Assembly (NCBI GenBank): GCA_902797065.1
Contig: CADBRK010000182.1
Span: 1 to 7,030 of the forward strand
Direction of reading: 5' to 3'
DNA from: an uncultured Ruminococcus sp.
GTDB taxonomy: Bacteria > Bacillota > Clostridia > Oscillospirales > Acutalibacteraceae
Length of the DNA: 7,030 nucleotides
How positions within the stretch are numbered: the stretch's first letter is position 1; each line of letters opens with the position of its first letter. Of this stretch, positions 1 to 6,016 are shown piece by piece. The notes beneath the pieces are model-generated. The model made no database searches. It worked only from the letters and a program-made list of their open reading frames with translations, and was not told the DNA's origin. The translations under genes and the position numbers were made by a program.

Positions 1-61
1 CAAAGTGCGAAACACGCATCAACTTGTAAAATGGTCAATAAGAGTAGTAAAAGTGAGTATT

Positions 62-70
62 TGCTATATA
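62..70 (+). promoter_or_regulatory. Possible extended -10 promoter element for the polyamine operon
   Basis: Bases 62-70 read TGCTATATA, a good match to an extended -10 (TGnTATAAT). There is no convincing -35 hexamer about 17 bases upstream, though extended -10 promoters tolerate this. The predicted start would be near 77-78, giving a leader of about 60 bases before the terminator hairpin. It is supported indirectly: the 37 bases between that terminator and the speD start leave no room for another promoter. The assignment is inference from a short motif. Confidence 0.3.
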
Positions 71-84
71 GACTCTGGAAGTTC

Positions 85-110
85 ATACCGAATATTGCGT
101 CAGGCGGTAT
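85..110 (+). promoter_or_regulatory. Leader hairpin, possible anti-antiterminator
   Basis: ATACCG at 85-90 is exactly complementary to CGGTAT at 105-110, forming a 6-bp stem with a 14-base loop. The right arm lies within AGGCGGT (102-108), which can instead pair with ACCGTCT (153-159), the 3' arm of the downstream terminator, with a single G-U pair. The two folds exclude each other, as in a transcription attenuator. I do not recognise the element as a named riboswitch class. The pairings are visible in the sequence; the regulatory role is inferred. Confidence 0.35.
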
Positions 111-137
111 TCTTATTTGAATTTTGAGTATTTTACG

Positions 138-164
138 GACGGTGCAGAGCGCACCGTCTTTTTT
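138..164 (+). terminator. Rho-independent terminator in the leader upstream of speD
   Basis: GACGGTGC at 138-145 and GCACCGTC at 151-158 form a perfect 8-bp GC-rich stem with a 5-base loop (AGAGC), followed directly by six T residues (159-164). This is a textbook intrinsic terminator. It ends 37 bases before the speD start codon. It therefore either attenuates the polyamine operon, in which case transcription must read through it, or ends an upstream transcript. Confidence 0.85.
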
Positions 165-201
165 GCGTTTTAAAGCAATATCTCAAAAGGGGGCAACAAC
201 A

Positions 202-960
202 ATGGAGGACAAACTCAAGCTTTACGGCTTCAATAACCTCACAAAAGCGCTGAGCTTTAATATTTATGACGTATGCTATGCAAAGACTCCGAGAGAACAG
301 CGCGACTATATTGCATATATCGACGAACAGTACAATTCCGAAAGGCTTACAAATATACTTACAACACTTACCGATATGATAGGCGCAACCGTGCTTAATA
401 TCGCAAAGCAGGATTACGAACCCCAGGGCGCAAGCGTTGCCGTTCTTATTGCGGAAAGCTCGATGAAGCCCTCGGGCAGAGTGCAGCTTGCCCACCTCGA
501 CAAAAGCCATGTTACGGTACACACATACCCCGAATATCACCCCGAAACAAGCCTTGCGACATTCCGTGTGGATATAGACGTTGCCACCTGCGGCGAGATA
601 ACTCCGCTTTCAACGCTCGATTATCTGATAAGCTCGTTTGACTCGGATATAATAACTATGGATTACCGTGTGAGAGGCTTCACAAGAGACGTAAACGGCA
701 AAAAGCTTTTTATTGATCATCATGTTGCTTCGATACAGGATTATATTTCTCCAGACATACTCTCAAAGTATGATGCAGTTGACATTAATGTTTACAGCAG
801 CAATATTTACCACACAAAGATGATGGTCAAAGAAATAGATCTTCAGAATTATCTTTTCAAGACCGACGCTTACGAATTGCCGCCGACAAAACGTCTTGAG
901 ATAATGGATAACCTCAGACGCGAGATGATAGAGATATACAGCGGCAGAAATATATTTTAA
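202..960 (+). CDS. speD: S-adenosylmethionine decarboxylase proenzyme, long E. coli-type
   Basis: The product decarboxylates S-adenosylmethionine to supply the aminopropyl donor for spermidine synthesis; it is a cytoplasmic pyruvoyl enzyme. The ATG at 202 (252 aa) is preferred because AAGGGGG at 187-193 sits 8 bases before it. An in-frame TTG at 124 would run translation through the terminator hairpin. The self-cleavage site is in LDKSHVTVHTYPE (residues 99-111): cleavage between Lys101 and Ser102 would turn Ser102 into the pyruvoyl group. His107 and Cys130 (ATCGE) match the processing histidine and catalytic cysteine, and the Ser-to-Cys spacing of 28 equals that of E. coli SpeD (Ser112, Cys140). 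The length is close to the E. coli enzyme (about 264 aa) and about twice the short Bacillus/archaeal form. It is first in the operon, 16 bases before speA. Confidence 0.95.
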   Translation: MEDKLKLYGFNNLTKALSFNIYDVCYAKTPREQRDYIAYIDEQYNSERLTNILTTLTDMIGATVLNIAKQDYEPQGASVAVLIAESSMKPSGRVQLAHLDKSHVTVHTYPEYHPETSLATFRVDIDVATCGEITPLSTLDYLISSFDSDIITMDYRVRGFTRDVNGKKLFIDHHVASIQDYISPDILSKYDAVDINVYSSNIYHTKMMVKEIDLQNYLFKTDAYELPPTKRLEIMDNLRREMIEIYSGRNIF

Positions 961-976
961 TAAAGAGTGATAAAAA

Positions 977-2422
977 ATGGCTTTATCTCAGAACAGCGCC
1001 CCGATCTACGAGGCGCTTATAGAATTCGGGAAGAAGAGAGTAGTTCCCTTCGACGTTCCCGGGCACAAAAGAGGGCGGGGAAATCCCGAGCTTACCCAGC
1101 TTCTGGGCGAGAAGTGCGTAAATCTTGACGTAAACTCGATGAAGCCCCTCGATTACCTATGTCACCCCGTTTCGGTCATACGTGACGCAGAGATGCTTGC
1201 GGCGGAAGCTTTCGGCGCGGCGCATGCTTTCCTTATGGTAGGCGGCACGACGTCGTCCGTACAGACAATGGTGCTTTCAAGCGTAAAGAGAGGAGAAAAG
1301 ATAATTCTCCCCCGCAACGTCCACAAGAGTGTTATGGGCGCTTTAGTGCTTTGCGGCGCAGTACCCGTATATGTTGATCCTCAGTGCGACAAGCGGATAG
1401 GCATACCCCTCGGAATGAGTCTGGAGGACGTTAAGCGTGTAATAAAAGCAAACCCCGACGCAAAGGCAATTCTTGTGAACAACCCGACGTATTACGGGAT
1501 CTGCTCCGATCTTCGTTCCATTGTAAAACTTGCGCACGAAAACAATATGCTGTGCCTGGTTGACGAGGCACACGGAACGCATTTCTATTTCGGAGAAAAC
1601 ATGCCTGTCTCTGCTATGGCGGCAGGCGCAGATATGGCGGCGGCTTCTATGCACAAATCGGGCGGAAGTCTTACTCAAAGCTCGTTTTTGCTGATAGGTC
1701 CCGCTATGTCGGAGGGCTATGTGCGCCAGATAATCAATCTTACACAAACAACGAGCGGTTCTTATCTGCTTATGTCGAGCCTTGATATTTCAAGAAGAAA
1801 CCTTGCGTTAAGAGGCAAGGAGATATACGGCAAGGTCATCGATATGGCGGAATACGCCCGTAAGGATATAAATCTTATCGGCGGATATTACGCATTTTCA
1901 AGCGAGCTGATAAACGGCGACAGCGTATTCGATTTTGACCGCACAAAGCTGTCCGTCAACACTCTCGGTATCGGTCTTGCGGGAATAGAGGTATACAACC
2001 TTCTGCGTGACGAATATGATATACAGATAGAGTTCGGAGATCTGGGGAACTTCCTCGCATATATATCCGTAGGCGACAGGCAGAGAGACATCGAGCGGCT
2101 TGTAAGCGCACTGTATGAAATAAAGAGAAGATACTCCCGCAGCGGCACGGGCATTACTCATCAGGAATATATCGAGCCGATCGTAAAAGCCACGCCGCAG
2201 GAGGCATTCTATGCGGACTCGGAAAGTCTGCCGATAGAGAGCACTTTGGGCAGAGTATGCAGTGAGTTTGTAATGTGTTACCCCCCCGGCATACCGATAC
2301 TCACACCGGGCGAGCTTATCACAAAAGACATACTCGATTATATCCGCTACGCAAAAGAAAAGGGCTGCAGCCTTACGGGTCCCGAGGATCCCGACGTGAA
2401 TACGCTGAATGTCATTAAATAG
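977..2422 (+). CDS. speA: PLP-dependent Orn/Lys/Arg decarboxylase, probably arginine decarboxylase
   Basis: A cytoplasmic fold-type I decarboxylase of 481 aa. Its place between speD and speE, with agmatinase (speB) following, indicates arginine to agmatine as the reaction; the family also includes lysine and ornithine decarboxylases, so the substrate is inferred. It begins directly in the PLP domain (FDVPGHKRG, residues 25-33) and lacks the N-terminal wing domain of the large inducible enterobacterial enzymes, resembling Bacillus SpeA in size and layout. Visible cofactor residues are GGTTS (89-93, phosphate loop), His116, Asp196 in VDEAHG (contacts the pyridine nitrogen) and Lys227 in SMHKSGG (Schiff base). 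The C-terminal Orn/Lys/Arg decarboxylase domain carries YPPGIPILTPGE, encoded around 2278-2313. The ribosome site is weak (AAAGAG, 962-967), so translation may depend on termination of speD 16 bases upstream. Confidence 0.93.
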   Translation: MALSQNSAPIYEALIEFGKKRVVPFDVPGHKRGRGNPELTQLLGEKCVNLDVNSMKPLDYLCHPVSVIRDAEMLAAEAFGAAHAFLMVGGTTSSVQTMVLSSVKRGEKIILPRNVHKSVMGALVLCGAVPVYVDPQCDKRIGIPLGMSLEDVKRVIKANPDAKAILVNNPTYYGICSDLRSIVKLAHENNMLCLVDEAHGTHFYFGENMPVSAMAAGADMAAASMHKSGGSLTQSSFLLIGPAMSEGYVRQIINLTQTTSGSYLLMSSLDISRRNLALRGKEIYGKVIDMAEYARKDINLIGGYYAFSSELINGDSVFDFDRTKLSVNTLGIGLAGIEVYNLLRDEYDIQIEFGDLGNFLAYISVGDRQRDIERLVSALYEIKRRYSRSGTGITHQEYIEPIVKATPQEAFYADSESLPIESTLGRVCSEFVMCYPPGIPILTPGELITKDILDYIRYAKEKGCSLTGPEDPDVNTLNVIK

Positions 2423-2447
2423 ATTATGATTATTACCGGAGGTTAAT

Positions 2448-3299
2448 ATGGAATTTTGGTTTTCCGAAAATCACACGCCGAATGTACAAATATCCATTCG
2501 TGTGGATAAACAGCTGTACAGCGGCAAAAGTGAATTTCAACGAATAGACGTATTTGAATCGCCCGAGTTCGGCAGGTTTCTGACGCTTGACGGCTATATG
2601 ATGCTCACCGAAAAAGACGAATTCATATATCACGAAATGATAACTCATGTGCCGATGGCGGTACACCCGAACGTAAAGAAGGTTCTTGTCATAGGCGCAG
2701 GCGACGGCGGCGTTGTGCGCGAGCTTGTTCGCTATCACGACATCGAACATATAGACATGGTTGAGATCGATCCGCTTGTAGTAGAAGTCTGCAAGAAGTA
2801 TCTCCCTCAGACAGCCTGCCGATTTGACGACCCGAGACTTGATCTGCATTTTGAGGACGGACTGCGCTTCGTTCGCTTCAAAGAGAACGAGTACGACCTC
2901 ATCATAGTAGATTCTACCGACCCGTTCGGCCCCGGAGAGGGACTTTTCACGAAGGAGTTTTACGGCAACTGCTACAAAGCACTGAAAGACGACGGTATCC
3001 TTATCAATCAGCACGAAAGCCCGTTTTACCCCGAGGACGCTCAGGCATGCCAGAGGGCGCACAAAAACATAGTCAATACATTTCCGATAGCAAAGGTATA
3101 TCAGGCGCATATACCGACATACCCGTCGGGTCACTGGCTGTTCGGCTTTGCATCAAAGAAATATCATCCGCTCAGAGACCTTAACGAAACACGCTGGAAT
3201 ATGCGCGCGCTCACCTGCCGTTACTATACAACTACGCTGCACAAGGGCGCATTCTATATTCCCGCATATGTAGAGGAGCTGCTTAAAAGTGTTGAATAA
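2448..3299 (+). CDS. speE: Spermidine synthase (putrescine aminopropyltransferase)
   Basis: The product transfers the aminopropyl group of decarboxylated AdoMet to putrescine, giving spermidine and methylthioadenosine; cytoplasmic. At 283 aa it has the usual length of bacterial SpeE. A small N-terminal beta domain (residues 1-60, with GRFLTLDGYMMLTEKDEFIYHE) precedes a Rossmann-like methyltransferase fold. GAGDGG (83-88) and VEIDP (105-109, with Glu106 and Asp108) form the donor-binding site, and VDSTDPFGPGEGLF (154-167) contains the catalytic Asp155 and the substrate-binding Asp158. GGAGGT at 2438-2443 lies 4 bases before the ATG. Homology cannot fully separate spermidine synthase from related synthases that use other acceptors, but speD, speA and speB as neighbours favour putrescine. 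Its last 11 bases overlap the start of speB. Confidence 0.95.
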   Translation: MEFWFSENHTPNVQISIRVDKQLYSGKSEFQRIDVFESPEFGRFLTLDGYMMLTEKDEFIYHEMITHVPMAVHPNVKKVLVIGAGDGGVVRELVRYHDIEHIDMVEIDPLVVEVCKKYLPQTACRFDDPRLDLHFEDGLRFVRFKENEYDLIIVDSTDPFGPGEGLFTKEFYGNCYKALKDDGILINQHESPFYPEDAQACQRAHKNIVNTFPIAKVYQAHIPTYPSGHWLFGFASKKYHPLRDLNETRWNMRALTCRYYTTTLHKGAFYIPAYVEELLKSVE

Positions 3300-4146
3300 A
3301 AATATACAGACATTTATCGCCTGCGACTGCGGTTATAAAGACGCAGAAACGGTTCTGTTCGGTGCGCCTTTTGATTCAACGACATCGTTCCGCCCGGGCA
3401 CACGCTTCGGCCCTCAGGCTGTAAGAAGCGAGTCTTTCGGAATAGAAACCTACAGCCCGTATCAGAACAGAGATCTGGAGGATTACTCGGTTATGGACAG
3501 CGGAGACATCGAGCTTCGCATCGGCGACACCGAAGCGTGTCTTGCTCAGATCGAGGAACGCACAAAAACCATACTCGACGACGGCAAACGCCCGTTTATG
3601 ATAGGCGGCGAACATCTTGTGACGCTCGGTTCATTCCGTGCGATAGCCGAGAAATATCCCGACGTCCATATCGTACATTTTGACGCACACGCAGACCTCA
3701 GAGAGGATTATCTCGGAGTTAAGCTTTCCCACGCATGCGTACTCAGACGCTGCTGGGATATAATAGGCGACGACCGCATACATCAGTTCGGTATCCGTTC
3801 GGGAGAACGCGCCGAGTTTGAGTTTGCGAAAACGCACACCGACATGCACCCGTTCAGCCTTGACGACGTGCCCTCGGTTATAAAAGAAATATCAAGGAAA
3901 CCGGTGTATTTCACTCTCGATCTCGACGTGCTCGATCCGTCGATATTCCCCGGTACGGGAACACCCGAGGCAGGCGGTGTAAGCTTTGAGGAGCTTCGCC
4001 GTGCAGTAACTCAGGTATGCTCGGGACTCAATATTGTCGGCTGCGACGTCAACGAACTAAGCCCGCACTACGACCACAGCGGAGTATCTACAGCAGCGGC
4101 ATGTAAAATAATAAGAGAGATGCTGCTTGCCGTTCAGAGCCGATAA
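3289..4146 (+). CDS. speB: Agmatinase (ureohydrolase family)
   Basis: A binuclear manganese hydrolase of the arginase/agmatinase family, expected to convert agmatine to putrescine and urea. All metal-ligand motifs are present: GGEHL (His109), FDAHAD (Asp132, His134, Asp136) and DLDVLDPS (Asp211, Asp213). Further family signatures are FRPGTRFGP (34-42) and GTGTPEAGG (222-230). The 285-aa length is normal. The GTG at 3289 is chosen as start because AGAGGAG at 3272-3278 lies 10 bases upstream; the next codon, TTG at 3292, is a weaker alternative. The start lies inside speE in another frame, with an 11-base overlap, which suggests translational coupling. Other ureohydrolases (guanidinobutyrase, formiminoglutamase) share these motifs; the adjacent arginine-type decarboxylase and spermidine synthase make agmatinase the best call. 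Confidence 0.93.
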   Translation: MLNKNIQTFIACDCGYKDAETVLFGAPFDSTTSFRPGTRFGPQAVRSESFGIETYSPYQNRDLEDYSVMDSGDIELRIGDTEACLAQIEERTKTILDDGKRPFMIGGEHLVTLGSFRAIAEKYPDVHIVHFDAHADLREDYLGVKLSHACVLRRCWDIIGDDRIHQFGIRSGERAEFEFAKTHTDMHPFSLDDVPSVIKEISRKPVYFTLDLDVLDPSIFPGTGTPEAGGVSFEELRRAVTQVCSGLNIVGCDVNELSPHYDHSGVSTAAACKIIREMLLAVQSR

Positions 4147-4177
4147 TCATTTCATAAAAATCGGAAGGTAAAAGAAT

Positions 4178-4705
4178 ATGAACGTTATAGAAAAAGCTCG
4201 GGACTTTGTTCTCGACAGAGACATATCCATAAAAACAAATCTGTTTTATGCAGCGGCAATTCTCTTTGCCGGTTTTATGCTTGTGATGACGGTCATCTAT
4301 GCATCACAGGAATTCAGATATGTTAAAGTCCCAGCCGAGGTCACAGGGAAGTACACTTAATCGGACGACGACAGCATATTTTACTTTGTTACCTATAAAT
4401 TTGAGTATAACGGCCGTGAATACTCCACGACAAGACGCGTAGGCTACACGGAACACTATAACGCCAAGGAAGGCAACCAAACCAAAATACAGATCGACCC
4501 AAAAGCACCGGTTGCAAGTATCGTAAAAGGCGCAGGGCTGATCTACGGATTGGTAGATATACTGGCTGTTCTTGCGGTTGTGGGCTTATCCTTTGTTGCC
4601 AAAAAAGAAAAAGAACAGAGTGTACTGTTCCGGAACCGCACGACAAAGAATTATCTTTACAGCGATTACGAGCTTGAACAGACAAATCGCAGTACGGGAG
4701 AATGA
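4178..4705 (+). pseudogene. DUF3592-like membrane protein gene interrupted by an in-frame TAA
   Basis: The ATG at 4178 has a good ribosome site (GGAAGG, 4163-4168). Translation gives 60 residues with one membrane segment (about 21-42) and then meets TAA at 4358-4360. The same frame stays open after that stop to TGA at 4703-4705, and the downstream part looks like real protein: a beta-rich stretch with YKFEYNGREYST (73-84), IQIDPKAP (104-111), a second membrane segment (about 117-140) and a charged tail. Read through, the 175-codon frame matches the TM - beta domain - TM layout of the next two genes. The TAA falls in the loop where those genes vary most. No good restart codon follows closely. 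A single nonsense mutation is the simplest reading; a functional 60-residue protein, stop-codon readthrough or a sequencing error are alternatives. The molecular function is unknown. Confidence 0.7.
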
Positions 4706-4709
4706 CGGT

Positions 4710-5201
4710 ATGAAGATAGAAAAGAAAATCAATATTACATATTCGGGAACATCCGGAGAAGCCCCGGTCAAAACGTGGCTGAAGATCATAGGTATAATTC
4801 TTCTGGTAATGGTTCTGATAAACGCCGGCATAATCGTCTACTATAACATAAAGTGGAAGCCCTGCCCAACCGTATCTGCGGAGGTATTATCGGTGTACAA
4901 AGAAGAGGACATCGGCAAGAAATGCCGTATCCTGTATTATTTTAATGATAAAGTATATCAGGGCGAAGTAAAGTATGCCGCATTCTCTTTTGCGAAAGCC
5001 GGCAAACATATCAATATCAAAGTGAATCCGGACAGACCGCTGAGTATTCATTATACACAGTACGACATTAACGGGCTTATTATCTGTGATTTCCTGATGT
5101 TCTCGTGGTGCAGCGCTATGTTGTGGGCGGTTACTAAAACAAACAAAAACAAAACCGGCAGTTTTAACAGCAATGAGCTGGATAATACTAAATGTCAGTG
5201 A
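4710..5201 (+). CDS. Small membrane protein, DUF3592-like (second of the array)
   Basis: Function unknown. The product is 163 aa with a short polar N-terminus, membrane segment 1 (about 24-46), an extracytoplasmic or cytoplasmic beta-rich domain (about 50-118) and membrane segment 2 (about 122-142), followed by a polar tail rich in Asn and Lys. The middle domain carries AEVLSVY, ILYYFNDKVYQGEV and INIKVNPDRP, the last aligning with the D-P or N-P-D-x-P ends of the beta domains in the flanking paralogues. The ATG at 4710 is chosen because GGGAG at 4696-4700 lies 9 bases upstream; an in-frame ATG at 4572 would overlap the preceding gene for more than 130 bases in another frame. It begins 4 bases after the TGA of the interrupted gene, so it is probably co-translated. 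The family assignment rests on layout and motif resemblance only. Confidence 0.75.
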   Translation: MKIEKKINITYSGTSGEAPVKTWLKIIGIILLVMVLINAGIIVYYNIKWKPCPTVSAEVLSVYKEEDIGKKCRILYYFNDKVYQGEVKYAAFSFAKAGKHINIKVNPDRPLSIHYTQYDINGLIICDFLMFSWCSAMLWAVTKTNKNKTGSFNSNELDNTKCQ

Positions 5202-5212
5202 GGATAACAAGA

Positions 5213-5626
5213 ATGTATCAGAATATTGCAAGCAGTATTCTCCGATTTATCGCAGTCGTATTCGCAGTGGTTTTTCTGGTATTCGGCGTGTTTGCGATAG
5301 TCGAGTGCGTAAAATATAAGGATTACGTGACCTTTGAAGCAGATGTTACCGCATTGTACAATGCGCCTTCTTCAACGGAAACAACCGAGCATTATATCGA
5401 CATAAGCTATACATACAACGGAACGGAGTACAAAACCACACAGCAGGTCATAACCGATTATAAGGTCGGGGACAAAATAAAGATCAGACTCAACCCCGAT
5501 AAACCCGATCAGCTTGCGGGAAACATAAAAATGCTGGTGTTTATCATACTGGCAGGCGTGTTCGGGCTTATCTCGCTGATAATGGGGCTGGTATCATTTT
5601 TCATACGGAAAGTGAAAACCGCATAA
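5213..5626 (+). CDS. Small membrane protein, DUF3592 family (third of the array)
   Basis: Function unknown. From the ATG at 5213 the product is 137 aa: membrane segment 1 (about 9-33), a beta-rich domain (about 40-103) and membrane segment 2 (about 106-131) ending in a short basic tail. The domain is the clearest DUF3592 match of the three, with FEADVTALY, ISYTYNGTEYKT (64-75), a YKVGDKIKIRLNPDKP block (83-98) and a following hydrophobic helix. The start at 5213 is preferred because GAGG at 5200-5203 lies 9 bases upstream; ATG at 5192 in the same frame adds seven residues and would overlap the previous gene by 10 bases, but has a poorer ribosome site. It is a diverged tandem paralogue of the two preceding frames. 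Confidence 0.8.
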   Translation: MYQNIASSILRFIAVVFAVVFLVFGVFAIVECVKYKDYVTFEADVTALYNAPSSTETTEHYIDISYTYNGTEYKTTQQVITDYKVGDKIKIRLNPDKPDQLAGNIKMLVFIILAGVFGLISLIMGLVSFFIRKVKTA

Positions 5627-5641
5627 AGGGCAGGTGAGATC

Positions 5642-5971
5642 ATGCAGAAAAAAAGCAAAAAGCCGCTGCTTATCATGACAGCCGTTTCGGTAATGATACT
5701 GATATTCGGCTTTTTGGCAAGCGTTGCGGTCTATACTCAGCTTACGTCTCAGATAACATTGGACAGTAATGCCGTGACTGTTGACGGCACAGATTTTTCC
5801 GGAATATTAAGCGTTATAGGAAGCGCAGGCGCATTTGTTATCGGTGCGCTGTTCGCCGCGGTAAGTATCATTGTGATACTGATACAATGGCTTATATTCG
5901 GGATCGTGATCCTTATAAAGAGTCTGGGACAAAAGGCTTCCGAGAAAAAAATAAACCAAACAAGCATTTAA
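5642..5971 (+). CDS. Small hydrophobic membrane protein of unknown function
   Basis: A 109-aa protein I do not recognise. A basic N-terminus (MQKKSKKP) precedes membrane segment 1 (about 9-31). A short polar loop of about 24 residues follows (TQLTSQITLDSNAVTVDGTD), then a long hydrophobic stretch (about 54-93) that may be one bent helix or two, and a charged tail. Unlike the three preceding frames it has no YNGxEY or NPDxP beta-domain motif, so it is not clearly a member of their family. AGGTG at 5632-5636 lies 5 bases before the ATG, and the gap to the previous stop is 15 bases, so it is in the same transcription unit. Its place at the end of the array suggests a shared role with the DUF3592-like proteins, but this is inference. 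Confidence 0.7.
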   Translation: MQKKSKKPLLIMTAVSVMILIFGFLASVAVYTQLTSQITLDSNAVTVDGTDFSGILSVIGSAGAFVIGALFAAVSIIVILIQWLIFGIVILIKSLGQKASEKKINQTSI

Positions 5972-6016
5972 AAAAACTATATTTTTAAAAAACAAATATA
6001 CGGAGATGATTTAATT

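Larger units (their letters stand above)
1..120 (+). other. Open frame(s) entering from the left edge; possible 3' end of an upstream gene or a leader peptide
   Basis: The frame starting at base 1 is open from the window edge to a TGA at 118-120 (39 codons). It contains an ATG at 31-33, so it could also be read as a 29-residue peptide, but I see no Shine-Dalgarno site before that ATG. The frame starting at base 2 is also open, to a TGA at 125-127. Neither translation is recognisable to me. If one frame is the tail of an upstream gene, the hairpin at 138-164 would be that gene's terminator. If neither is, this is untranslated leader DNA. The sequence alone does not decide. Confidence 0.2.

Noticed and set aside
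1..201. Known riboswitch classes (SAM-I, preQ1, guanidine types) in the leader
   Set aside because: I looked for their conserved core sequences and could not match any. Only generic hairpin, terminator and competing-pair features are supported.
2281..2287. Run of seven C in speA as a possible phase-variation site
   Set aside because: The run encodes the conserved YPPG motif (TAC CCC CCC GGC), so protein conservation explains it; the frame is intact.
2433..3134. Long minus-strand open frame of 233 codons opposite speE
   Set aside because: It lies almost entirely opposite speE, whose family motifs are complete. The antisense translation is rich in Tyr, Val, Cys and Arg without domain features, as expected from the complement of a coding gene.
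4389..4831. Minus-strand open frames opposite the first membrane-protein genes
   Set aside because: They overlap plus-strand frames with good ribosome sites, membrane segments and paralogy; no independent support was seen.
5972..6016. AT-rich gap with A-run/T-run pairing and a TATATT at 5978-5983, considered as terminator or promoter
   Set aside because: The only stem is about five A-T pairs, too weak for an intrinsic terminator, and there is no credible -35 about 17 bases upstream of TATATT. Best treated as an ordinary AT-rich intergenic spacer.
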